64,000 bases of DNA from Allocatelliglobosispora scoriae (GTDB taxonomy: Bacteria > Actinomycetota > Actinomycetes > Mycobacteriales > Micromonosporaceae). The stretch is from NCBI RefSeq assembly GCF_014204945.1, contig NZ_JACHMN010000002.1, forward strand, positions 3,867,001 to 3,931,000. Direction: 5' to 3'. Under the pieces are notes generated by a model, which saw nothing but the letters and a program-made list of their open reading frames with translations, searched no databases and was not told the origin of the DNA. The translations under genes and the position numbers were made by a program. Shown one piece after another: positions 9,162-17,077 of this stretch (positions are counted from its first letter, which is position 1; every line of letters begins with the position of its first letter).

Positions 9162-11270
9162 TTACACGCCTGCCGGGCGTCCGTCCGGGCGCCACGCCAC
9201 TGCGACGGCGGGACGGGCGAAGTCGCCGTCGGGCCAGCGCGAGGCCGGGTTCTCCACCGTGGCACCGGCGATCTCACCCGGGTGCTGCACGGCGACGAAG
9301 ACGCTGCGTCCGTCCTCGGTGACGACGGGGCCGCACGCCTCGGCGCCGTAGGGCACCGAGAGGAACTGCTTGACGTGACCGGCCTCCGGGCCGCTCAGCG
9401 GCGTGGCGAAGATGCCGTCGTTGAGCGAGAGCCCCTCCGGCGTACGCAGAGCGTTGCCGTCCGTCGAGATCCACAGGTTGCCCGACGGGTCGAAGGCGAG
9501 GTTGTCGGGGCAGGAGATCGGCGAGACCTTGGTCTTGTCGAAGCCCGCGAAGTAGGTCTTCGGGTCCGCCGGGTCGCCGCAGACGATCGGGATCGACCAG
9601 GTGAAGGTCAGAGCCGCCGCGTCGTTGTGCGTCTCGATCAGCTCCAGGATGTGCCCGTGCTTGTTGTTGTTGCGCGGGTTCGCCTCATCGGCGGAGGCCT
9701 TCGCGCCCGGCGCCCGAGCGGTGTTGTTGGTGAGCGCGACGTAGACGCGGCCGGTCACCGGGCTCGGCTGGACGTCCTCGGGCCGGTCCATCTTCGTCGG
9801 ACCGATCTTGTCGGCGGCGAGGCGGGTGTGGACGAGCACCTGCTCCACGGTCATGCCGGGGACCTTCGAGACGCCGTCCTTGACGAGCGGCAGCCAGACG
9901 CCGCCGCCGTTGAAGGCGCCGTCGGAGGGCAGGGTGCCCGTCCCGTCGATCTCCGACTCCGGGCTGGAGTAGGAGAGCTTCGCGACGAAGAGGTCGCCCG
10001 ACTCGAGCAGCGTCAGGTTGTGCTTGCGCTGGCCGGGGCGGTATTTCTTGTGCGAGACGAACTTGTAGAGGTAGTCGAAGCGCTCGTCGTCACCCATGTA
10101 GGCGACCGCGCGGCCGTCCTTGGCGATCTCGATCGTCGCGGCCTCGTGCTTGAAGCGGCCCAGCGCCGTGTGCTTGCGCGGGGTCGAGTCGGGGTCGGTC
10201 GGGTCGATCTCCACGATCCAGCCGAAGCGGTTGGCCTCGTTGGGGTTGACCGCCAGGTCGAAGCGGGCGTCGGCCCGGTCCCACTTGCGCGAGCCCGAGG
10301 GGTAACGGGTGGTCGTGGCGAAACCGTAGCGGGCCAGCGACTCCTTCGCCTCGGCCGGGGCGCCGTCGGCACCCACGAAATACTGGTTGTAGTTCTCCTC
10401 GCCGGACAGGATGGTGCCCCACGGCGTCACGCCGCCGGCACAGTTGTTGAGCGTGCCGATCACCTTGCGACCGGTCGGGTCGGCGGCGGTCTTCAGTGAC
10501 GCGGTGCCTGCGGCCGGTCCCGTGACCGCGAACTTCGTGGTCAGGGCCGAGATGCGCCGGTTGTAGGGGCGGCGGCCGTGGGTGACCAGGCGCCAGGCAC
10601 CACTGTGCCCGATCCGCTCGATCTCCACGATCGACAGTCCGTGCGCCGAGATGGCGATCTTGAGCTGCTCGACGGTGAGCGCGTCGTGGCCCGTGAAGCC
10701 GGGGAAGATCAGCTCCTCGTTCGTGTACTCGTGGTTGGCGACGAGCAGCGCGCTGCGGCAGTGCTCCTTGTGCCCGTCGAGCGGCAGGACCGCCACGAAG
10801 TCGTTGTTGTAGCCGAACTGCCGCTCCTGCGACGCGACCGTCTGGTTGTGCACGTCGAAGGCGGGTGCGCCGGGCAGCACCGGGTCGCCCCAGCGGATGA
10901 CGACGCGCTGGGCGTACCCGTCCGGGACCGTGATCGCGTCGGCCCGGTTCGGCGGCACGGAGGTGAAGGTGAGCGGGCGCGGGCCGTGCCCGTGGCGCCA
11001 GCCCTGCGTCTCCGAGGTGCCGTGTGCCAGAACGGGCTCGGCCGTCGCGGCGACGGCCGTCCCCGCCAGTCCGATGACCACGGCACCGGCACCGGCGGCC
11101 TGGAGCAGCCCGCGACGGGACACCTCGGCCGCCACGACATCGCCGAAATACTCGTTGGCGGAGGTGTTGGGAACCGGGTGGTCGCAGGCGTTGCCGCAGC
11201 GGTAAAGGCACGTCATCGACGATCGCCCACCGTGCTGCCCGCCCAGGAGTGGGAGCATTCTGGGGTTCAT
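9162..11270 (-). CDS. PhoX-family (DUF839) alkaline phosphatase, Tat-exported
   Basis: PhoX enzymes release phosphate from organic esters outside the membrane and use Fe/Ca. The 702-aa protein starts with the family's N-terminal segment (RMLPLLGG, CLYRCGNACDHPVPNTSANEYF). It has a Tat-type signal SRRGLLQAAGAGAVVIG at about residues 51-67 and ends in the DUF839 beta-propeller fold. Conserved stretches such as GTLNNCAGGVTPWGT, GEENYNQYF, MGDDERFDYLYKFVS and NLAFDPSGNLWISTDGNAL are visible. ATG 11270 is kept because homologues begin at this motif, although no Shine-Dalgarno site is evident. No Pho box was recognised upstream. The substrate is inferred from family only. Confidence 0.88.
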   Translation of the reverse strand: MNPRMLPLLGGQHGGRSSMTCLYRCGNACDHPVPNTSANEYFGDVVAAEVSRRGLLQAAGAGAVVIGLAGTAVAATAEPVLAHGTSETQGWRHGHGPRPLTFTSVPPNRADAITVPDGYAQRVVIRWGDPVLPGAPAFDVHNQTVASQERQFGYNNDFVAVLPLDGHKEHCRSALLVANHEYTNEELIFPGFTGHDALTVEQLKIAISAHGLSIVEIERIGHSGAWRLVTHGRRPYNRRISALTTKFAVTGPAAGTASLKTAADPTGRKVIGTLNNCAGGVTPWGTILSGEENYNQYFVGADGAPAEAKESLARYGFATTTRYPSGSRKWDRADARFDLAVNPNEANRFGWIVEIDPTDPDSTPRKHTALGRFKHEAATIEIAKDGRAVAYMGDDERFDYLYKFVSHKKYRPGQRKHNLTLLESGDLFVAKLSYSSPESEIDGTGTLPSDGAFNGGGVWLPLVKDGVSKVPGMTVEQVLVHTRLAADKIGPTKMDRPEDVQPSPVTGRVYVALTNNTARAPGAKASADEANPRNNNKHGHILELIETHNDAAALTFTWSIPIVCGDPADPKTYFAGFDKTKVSPISCPDNLAFDPSGNLWISTDGNALRTPEGLSLNDGIFATPLSGPEAGHVKQFLSVPYGAEACGPVVTEDGRSVFVAVQHPGEIAGATVENPASRWPDGDFARPAVAVAWRPDGRPAGV

Positions 11271-11340
11271 AGGAGAAGCCTCAATTCGTGGATTGGCCGG
11301 GTGCTACCGGCCGCACGCTAGAAGGGCTTCCTGAGCGCAG

Positions 11341-12243
11341 CTAGGCCGTTGCGTGAACCAGACGTGAACTACGCCTGGCGGCCCAGATCCCATCGAGGCT
11401 GAAGACGACGAGCGCGATCCAGACGATCGCGAAACCGGCCCAGCGGGCGGGCGGCATCGGCTCGTGGAAGAGGAAGACGCCGAGCGCGAACTGCAGCACC
11501 GGCGCGACATACTGCAGCGTCCCGAGGGCGTAGAGCGGGAGCCGGTTGGCCGCGCCCGCGAAGAGCAGCAGCGGCACGGCGGTCGCCACGCCGGAGGCGA
11601 GCAGGAGCAGCGTGTGGGTGGTCCCGGCCGTGCCGAACGAGCTCTCCCCGGTCCCGACGAGCATCCCCAGGTACGCCAGACACGGCAGCACGAGCACCGC
11701 CGACTCCATCAACAGGCCATCGGCGGCCGGCAGGCCCAGGCGCTTCTTGACGAAGCCGTACATGCCGAACGAGGCGGCGAGGGTGAGTGCGATCCAGGGC
11801 AGCCTGCCGTAATCGACGGTGAGCACGACGACGGCGATCGCGCCGATCCCCACCGCCGCCCACTGGGCCGGCCGGAGCCGCTCGTGCAGCACGACGACGC
11901 CGAGCAGGATGACGAAGAGCGGGGTGATGAAGTAGCCCAGCGAGGTCTCCACCACCCGATCGGCGTTGACCCCGTAGATGTAGGTGCACCAGTTGATCGC
12001 GATCAGCACGGCGGCGACGGCGATCCCGCCCATCGTGGCGGGCTTCCTGACCAGCTCGCGGATCGTGGCCCAGCGGCGCATGGCGGTGATCGCGACGGCG
12101 ACGCAGAGCAGGGCCCAGACGACCCGGTGCGACAGGATCTCCAGTGCTCCGGCGGCGTGGAGGTGCTTGAAGAGGAGCGGGAAGAAGCCCCACAGCACAT
12201 AAGCGGTGAAGCCGAAGAGATAACCACGCCGAAGGTCGCTCAC
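11341..12243 (-). CDS. rarD: RarD-type EamA/DMT transporter
   Basis: This 300-aa membrane protein of the drug/metabolite transporter superfamily has ten predicted helices. It shows the RarD opening (GYLFGFTAYVLWGFFPLLFKHL) and two EamA halves; the second begins near SFGMYGFVKKRLGL. RarD was linked to chloramphenicol resistance in E. coli, but the natural substrate is unclear. The GTG start (12241-12243) has no ribosome site. A -10-like TACGGT lies 7 nt upstream, so a leaderless transcript is likely. It converges toward the phosphatase gene's upstream region without an obvious terminator. Confidence 0.9.
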   Translation of the reverse strand: MSDLRRGYLFGFTAYVLWGFFPLLFKHLHAAGALEILSHRVVWALLCVAVAITAMRRWATIRELVRKPATMGGIAVAAVLIAINWCTYIYGVNADRVVETSLGYFITPLFVILLGVVVLHERLRPAQWAAVGIGAIAVVVLTVDYGRLPWIALTLAASFGMYGFVKKRLGLPAADGLLMESAVLVLPCLAYLGMLVGTGESSFGTAGTTHTLLLLASGVATAVPLLLFAGAANRLPLYALGTLQYVAPVLQFALGVFLFHEPMPPARWAGFAIVWIALVVFSLDGIWAARRSSRLVHATA

Positions 12244-12301
12244 GTTAAGTACCGTACTGCCCTTCGGTCATTACAATGCTCGCCCCCGAGGTGCCCCGCG
12301 T

Positions 12302-12363
12302 CACGTTTTGCAGCAAAGCGTGGCCTCGATTCGAATCGAGGCCACGCTTTGCTGCAAAACGTG
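12302..12363. repeat. Perfect 62-bp palindrome without spacer
   Basis: Bases 12302-12332 are the exact reverse complement of 12333-12363. The centre is GATTCGAATC and the ends are CACGTTTTG / CAAAACGTG. It lies between the rarD start and the 3' end of the holin-like gene. It could form a 31-bp hairpin in RNA or a cruciform in DNA. Confidence 0.97.
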
Positions 12364-12370
12364 CCATGAG

Positions 12371-12748
12371 TCAGTCGTCGCTGTTGATGAACATGTTGAC
12401 GAGCCAGCTGACGACGCCGACGAAGAGGGCGCCCAGGACCGCGTCCCAGAAGAACTCGTCGACGTGGAACGGGATGCCGAGCTGCCCGGCGATCCAGCTC
12501 GTGAGCATGAACAGCAGGGCGTTGACGACGAGCGCCAGCAGGCCGAGCGTCAGCACGTAGAACGCGCAGCCGACGGTCTTGATGATCGGCCGCAGGACGG
12601 CGTTGACGACCCCGAAGATCAGGGCGACGAGGACGAAGGTGCCGACCTTGCCGGCGGTGGTCTCGGCGGTCACCGAGATGCCGTCGAAGACGAGGGTGGC
12701 GAGCCACAGTGCGAATGCGCTGGCTCCCAGGCGGAGGAGAATGCCCAT
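12371..12748 (-). CDS. Phage holin family 4-like small membrane protein
   Basis: The 125-aa protein has four hydrophobic segments with the pattern of the Phage_holin_4_2 / YvlD-type family (GVVNAVLRPIIKTVG, then LGLLALVVNALLFMLTSWIAG). In bacteria such proteins are chromosomal and mostly uncharacterised, so the name does not imply a prophage, and no phage genes are nearby. ATG 12748 is preferred over the upstream TTG 12754 because AAGGA lies 6 nt before it. It follows eccE on the same strand by 9 nt, so it is probably co-transcribed with it. Confidence 0.82.
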   Translation of the reverse strand: MGILLRLGASAFALWLATLVFDGISVTAETTAGKVGTFVLVALIFGVVNAVLRPIIKTVGCAFYVLTLGLLALVVNALLFMLTSWIAGQLGIPFHVDEFFWDAVLGALFVGVVSWLVNMFINSDD

Positions 12749-12757
12749 CAGCAATCC

Positions 12758-14563
12758 TTACGTGAGAAGTTGTTGTTCGAGTGGAGCGGTGCCGAGCGAG
12801 GCCCATCGGACCGATCGGCGGTGCACGACGCCGATGAGCCCGGGGACGGGCCGGGCGAAGGCGTCGCGTTGGCTCTCGGAGAGCCCGAGCACGGCGACGG
12901 CGATGCCTGCTGCCTGCGCCGACATCGGCTGGACCAGGGCGATGTCGGCATGGCCCAGCGCGTCGATGTCGACGGCGGCCAGCTCGTCGCGGAGCACCAG
13001 CGTCGTGTGCCACGGGTGCCCGGCGGACCGGTCCGCGCCGACGGCGCCCACGTCCACCACGAGGAGCAGGGGTCGGAGCCGGGTCGCGGCCGGTACGGAG
13101 ACCTGCTTGCCGGGGATGGCGAGCGCGATCGAGTCGTTGGGCCCGCCGAGGTTGCGGAAGAACCGCTCCCATGCCTGGGGACGGGTCGTCTGCACGATGA
13201 CCCGGGCGCCGAGCGCCATTGATCGCAAGGCCAGGAGCTGCGCTGATGTGACACCGCCGATGAGCATCGCACGGGTCGGCTCCGGCCGGAAGAACCGCAC
13301 GGTGACGGGCTCCCGGCGGCGGTTGGGTCCGACCATCAGCCCGGCGGTGCCGAAGGGCAGCCGCAGACCGGAGAGCGGGGCGGCGGGCCGGATCGAGCCG
13401 TGCTCGACCTGGGTCGGCAGGACCGCCGGTGCGGTGCCGCCCAGGGGCAGGGTCGCCGCGAGCCCGTCGAGGTGCTCGCCGTCGAGTCGCCGGGCCGCTG
13501 CCTTCTCCGATGCGAGCACCCGGTGCAGGGCGGTGGTGGCGGCGGCGAGCGACGGTGCGTCGGCGGCGGTCAGGCGTACCACCAGATCGGCTCTGAGGGT
13601 GGTGGCGGCCGTGACCCACGGGCCGACCGTGAGCGAGACGGTGACCGTGCTGCCGGGGAGCGCGAGCAGCCGGGGGATGAGGTCGCGCGCGGCCTCGCCG
13701 CGCAGGTCGGGCCAGCGCCGCAGCCGGAAGGCGGCCTGCGGCAGGCCGCCTGCGTGGAGACTGCTCCACGTCTCGCGCACCGGGTGGGCGCCGTCGTGGT
13801 GGGCGAGCTCGGTCAGCGCGGCGAGGACGCCGTCCGGTCCGAGCACGCGGGCGGGCGAATCGCCGAGCTTGCGGTGGACCTTGCGGACCGCGCCGCTGAG
13901 CGCTCGGCGCAGGTCGCTCTCGGACCACTCCTCGGCCGCGGGCACGTGCACCGCGAGGACGGCGCGCTCACCGGCGGCGATCCGACCCTCGGTGAGCTGC
14001 CGATAGGCCGAACCCACCGAGCCCGACCCGCTCGCGTGGACGGCGGAGAGCACGAGCTGGAACCGGTGGCGGGGCGTGTCGGGCGCGGGCGTCGGCAGCA
14101 GGTCGACCGGTGAGCGCAGCAGGACCATCGCCTGCGCGGGCAGGAGGGCCGGGTCGCCGAGGTCGACGAGCGCGGTCAGCCCGCCGCCGTCGGCGATGAT
14201 CGCGCCGGGAACGCCGTCGAGCTCGGCCTCCTCGATCCGCGCGCCGGGTCGCAGCAGCGTGATCAGCGCGGTCGCGTCGGAGGCGGGCGCCAGAGTGCGG
14301 CACCGGGTGCGGTAGCTGAGCCAGACCCGCGTCCACTGGAAGAGCCATCGACCGCGAAGCCGGCTCCACGCGAGCACGAGCAGCGCGGCGGCGATCGGGG
14401 CGAGCGCGAGCGTGGCGACGACTCCCGCGGCGACGCCCACGATCATCGCGACGACGGCGATCTGGGTGGCGACGATCTGACCACTGTGGACGCCCGTGGT
14501 ACGCGAACCCCGTCGCGGCACCGCTGCCGGAGTGGCCCTGCTTCGCTCCGCCACCACCGTCAT
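12758..14563 (-). CDS. eccE: Type VII secretion protein EccE
   Basis: EccE is a core subunit at the periphery of the ESX membrane complex. The 601-aa protein has two adjacent membrane helices near the N-terminus (VATQIAVVAMIVGVAAGV and ALAPIAAALLVLAW). An EccE domain of about 100 residues follows, with WLSYRTRCR and the later RPVDLL-type segments, and a long cytosolic region completes it. ATG 14563 is chosen because AAGGGGG lies 8 nt upstream. An in-frame ATG at 14584 would sit almost on the transcription start implied by TAGGAT (minus strand, 14603-14598). It is divergent from eccB with only 71 nt between, fitting one ESX locus. Confidence 0.82.
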   Translation of the reverse strand: MTVVAERSRATPAAVPRRGSRTTGVHSGQIVATQIAVVAMIVGVAAGVVATLALAPIAAALLVLAWSRLRGRWLFQWTRVWLSYRTRCRTLAPASDATALITLLRPGARIEEAELDGVPGAIIADGGGLTALVDLGDPALLPAQAMVLLRSPVDLLPTPAPDTPRHRFQLVLSAVHASGSGSVGSAYRQLTEGRIAAGERAVLAVHVPAAEEWSESDLRRALSGAVRKVHRKLGDSPARVLGPDGVLAALTELAHHDGAHPVRETWSSLHAGGLPQAAFRLRRWPDLRGEAARDLIPRLLALPGSTVTVSLTVGPWVTAATTLRADLVVRLTAADAPSLAAATTALHRVLASEKAAARRLDGEHLDGLAATLPLGGTAPAVLPTQVEHGSIRPAAPLSGLRLPFGTAGLMVGPNRRREPVTVRFFRPEPTRAMLIGGVTSAQLLALRSMALGARVIVQTTRPQAWERFFRNLGGPNDSIALAIPGKQVSVPAATRLRPLLLVVDVGAVGADRSAGHPWHTTLVLRDELAAVDIDALGHADIALVQPMSAQAAGIAVAVLGLSESQRDAFARPVPGLIGVVHRRSVRWASLGTAPLEQQLLT

Positions 14564-14634
14564 CCGCCGCGCCCCCTTCCGCATGCCTCAGCGCCGCTAT
14601 CCTAGGCCCCACGTGCGTCACATGGGGAGGATCG

Positions 14635-16023
14635 ATGCCTTCGAGGCAGGATCAGCTGCACTCATACCAATTCATGGTGCAGCGTGTGGTCTCGGCATTG
14701 GTCGTCCGGGAGACCGATCCGGCGCAGTCGCCGTTCCGCCGGGTCGCCGTCGCCGCACTCGCGAGCCTGATGATCGCGATGGTGGGGGTGGCCGGATTCG
14801 CCGTCTACGGCGTCTTCGCGGGCGGCTCCAACGCCGACTGGAAGGCGACGCCCAACTCGGTGATCGTCGAGAAGGAGTCCGGCGCGAGCTTCGTCTACCG
14901 CGACGGCGTGCTCCATCCCGTACGCAATCTGGCATCCGCGCTGCTCATCGCCGGTGGCGGCGCGCCCGCCGTCCTCCAGGTCGGACGGTCCTCGCTCGCG
15001 GACACGCCGCGCGGTTCGCTGCTCGGCATCACCGACGCACCCGATGCGGTGCCCGCGCCGGAGCAGCTGGTCAGCGGCGCGTGGACCGTCTGCGCTGCCA
15101 CGACGCCCACGGCCGAGGCGGTCTCGCTGCTCGCGATCGGCGACCGGTCCGTCGGTGGCAGGCCGCTGGCCGAGGAGTCGGCCACGACCGTCGCGGCGGC
15201 GGGCGATCCGAACACCGTCTACCTGCTGTGGCGCAACCGGAAATACCTGGTCCGGGGCAGGGGCGACGGCAACTCCGTGCTCGCGGCGCTGCGGATGCAC
15301 AACGCACCGGCGCGGTCGGTGGACCCGGCCTTCCTCAATGCGGTGCCCGCCGGGGATCCCATCGTCGCGCCGCCGCTCGGCCCGTCGGGTCGATCCAGCT
15401 ACGGCGACGCCTCCGTCGGCGACGTCTTCCGGTTCGAGCCGCCCGACGGCGGCACGCCGCGCTACTTCGCCGCCGTGCGGGACGGCCTCGCGGAGATCAC
15501 CGCACTGCAGGCCAACGTGCTGGGGCAGCGGAGTCCGACCAGGACGGTCGGTGACGCGCCGCCGTCGAACCCCCGGTCGCTCCTGCCCGCCGGCGAGCTC
15601 GCGCCGCCACCGTTCGTCCCGGCCTTCGTCAACACCGGGTCCGCGGGACTCTGTGCCACCACCACGGACGACCAGGGGGTACGCGAGATCCGCTTCAACG
15701 CCACCGTGCCGGATCTGTCGGCGCTGTCCCGGACGGCGGGGGAGCGGAAGGGCACCCGGGCAGTGATCGCCGATTACGTCCTCGTCGAGCCCGGGCGCGG
15801 CGTGCTGGTGGAGGGCTTCACCACCGCGGGCACCTCCGGCGGCGTGGTCAGTCTCGTCACCGATCTCGGACAGCAGTTCGCCCTTGAGAACGCGGCAGCC
15901 CGAGCAGCACTCGGCTTCGCCACCACCGTCCCCGTACGCATGCCGACGGCGCTCGTCGCCCTGCTCCCCGAGGGCCCCAGGCTGGGCGTGGACGACGCGA
16001 TGCAGGCTGTGACTCTCAGTTGA
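14635..16023 (+). CDS. eccB: Type VII secretion protein EccB
   Basis: EccB is a core ESX component with one membrane helix and a large extracytoplasmic domain. The 462-aa protein begins with the characteristic PSRQDQLHSYQFMVQRVVSAL. It has a helix at about residues 38-62 and then the periplasmic R-repeat region. Two cysteines (in WTVCAATT and GLCATT) probably form the family's disulfide. The C-terminal motif GVLVEGFTTAG...VTDLGQQFAL is typical. ATG 14635 has GGGGAGG 4 nt upstream. Confidence 0.93.
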   Translation: MPSRQDQLHSYQFMVQRVVSALVVRETDPAQSPFRRVAVAALASLMIAMVGVAGFAVYGVFAGGSNADWKATPNSVIVEKESGASFVYRDGVLHPVRNLASALLIAGGGAPAVLQVGRSSLADTPRGSLLGITDAPDAVPAPEQLVSGAWTVCAATTPTAEAVSLLAIGDRSVGGRPLAEESATTVAAAGDPNTVYLLWRNRKYLVRGRGDGNSVLAALRMHNAPARSVDPAFLNAVPAGDPIVAPPLGPSGRSSYGDASVGDVFRFEPPDGGTPRYFAAVRDGLAEITALQANVLGQRSPTRTVGDAPPSNPRSLLPAGELAPPPFVPAFVNTGSAGLCATTTDDQGVREIRFNATVPDLSALSRTAGERKGTRAVIADYVLVEPGRGVLVEGFTTAGTSGGVVSLVTDLGQQFALENAAARAALGFATTVPVRMPTALVALLPEGPRLGVDDAMQAVTLS

Positions 16024-16027
16024 TTGA

Positions 16028-16071
16028 GTTATCCACATGGGGTAGCACGGTCGATGGGTCGCGACTAGCGT
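16028..16071 (+). promoter_or_regulatory. Promoter region of the WXG100 pair with GTTATCCACA box
   Basis: GTTATCCACA (16028-16037) lies exactly 38 nt upstream of a -10-like TAGCGT (16066-16071, followed by CT). The same box and spacing recur at 52461-52504 ahead of the second ESX-like operon. The box contains TTATCCACA, identical to a strong DnaA-box sequence. Its role here is inference. Confidence 0.5.
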
Positions 16072-16173
16072 CTCCTCCAGCGCGCGGATCCATCGGTTCC
16101 TGACGAACTCCTCTGTGGAGGGACGGTGCCGACCGTGTCGCATGGTGAATCGACGACAGAGGACGGGGTGACG

Positions 16174-16497
16174 ATGTCCCAGACACAGGCTCAGGCCGCG
16201 ATCATGGAGAGCACGGCGGCGAAGTTCGAAGCCACCAACGACTCGCTCCAGGGCATGCTCAAGCGGCTCATGGACGAGCTGTCCGTGCTGCAGGGCGCTT
16301 GGAAGGGCCAGGGCAGCAGGTCCTTCGACCAGGTGAAGCTCGCCTGGGAGGCCGACCAGCGCAAGCTTCAGCAGGCGTTGCGGGAGACCGCGACCGCCAT
16401 CCGGACGGCAGGCAAGCAGTACGACGCGACCGACACGGACGCCGCCGGCCGAATGAACTCCATCCACAGCGGCGGCGGCGTCCAGCTCGCGCTGTAA
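16174..16497 (+). CDS. WXG100-family secreted protein (EsxB-like)
   Basis: This 107-aa helical-hairpin protein is a probable substrate of the ESX system encoded beside it. The WXG turn is WKG in LQGAWKGQGSRSF, and a C-terminal YDATD fits the YxxxD/E secretion signal. ATG 16174 is chosen because homologues start at MSQTQ-type sequences; GAGGA lies about 10 nt upstream and an in-frame GTG 16168 is an alternative. It is followed 22 nt later by a second WXG100 gene, and such pairs usually form heterodimers. Confidence 0.92.
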   Translation: MSQTQAQAAIMESTAAKFEATNDSLQGMLKRLMDELSVLQGAWKGQGSRSFDQVKLAWEADQRKLQQALRETATAIRTAGKQYDATDTDAAGRMNSIHSGGGVQLAL

Positions 16498-16519
16498 GAA
16501 GACCTTCGGGGAGGTAGTC

Positions 16520-16819
16520 ATGAGTCACGACGGCGACACGCTGATCATCAACTTCGCTGCCCTGCAGCAGGCCGGCCTGGATATCCACAACGCGCTCAAC
16601 ACGCTCAACTCGCAGCTCGGCCAGCTGGAGTCCGACGCGGCACCGCTCGTCGCCAGCTGGGACGGTGACGCCAAGGTCGCCTACGAGCAGCGACAGAAGG
16701 CCTGGCGCGCGGCGGCCGGGGATCTGGAGAACATCCTGCGGGAGATCCGGCGGGCGCTCGAGGAGTCCGCGGGGCGGTATCGGGAGACCGAGGATTCCAA
16801 CACCCGCTTGTTCGAGTAG
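16520..16819 (+). CDS. WXG100-family secreted protein (EsxA-like)
   Basis: This 99-aa partner of the preceding gene has the WXG motif as WDG in VASWDGDAKVAY. Its C-terminal YRETE fits the YxxxD/E export signal. GGGGAGG lies 5 nt upstream of ATG 16520. Both proteins lack signal peptides, as expected for ESX substrates. Having the export motif on both partners is slightly unusual, because in mycobacterial pairs often only one carries it. Confidence 0.92.
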   Translation: MSHDGDTLIINFAALQQAGLDIHNALNTLNSQLGQLESDAAPLVASWDGDAKVAYEQRQKAWRAAAGDLENILREIRRALEESAGRYRETEDSNTRLFE

Positions 16820-16996
16820 GTGTAGCGCTCCGGATTTCGGGGCGGGAGTGGCATGCGACGGCCGGTGAGGCGTGATCCCGTCGCACGCCACCCCGCCCCG
16901 AACCCTTTCCCGCGTTTGTCGGCGTGTCAGCCTGCGCCAAGATCGCCGCAACTCTTCAAGAGTTGGTCCTAACGGGGCTCCCCGGGTGTGTTTGCG

Positions 16997-17077
16997 GCGA
17001 GATCGCGTTGCTTCCCGGAAACAGGCCCTACCGACGCGCTGCGAGGGGGCTATTTCCGGGAAACAGCACGATCTCGC
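16997..17077. repeat. 81-bp imperfect palindrome, family A element 1
   Basis: Arms 16997-17021 and 17053-17077 match at 22 of 25 positions around a 31-nt loop. Each arm runs from GCGAGATCG to TTCCCGGAAA (or its complement). It lies between the convergent WXG100 and mycP genes. The right arm supplies the last eight sense codons of mycP. It shares GATCG...TTTCCCGGAAA with the elements at 36990 and 59124. Confidence 0.9.

Noticed and set aside
9282-11321. Long plus-strand open frames opposite the PhoX-type gene
   Set aside because: Shadow frames of a gene with a Tat signal and conserved DUF839 motifs on the minus strand.
12371-12748. Prophage remnant, because of the holin-like protein
   Set aside because: Phage_holin_4_2-type proteins are common chromosomal membrane proteins; no integrase, endolysin or structural genes are nearby.
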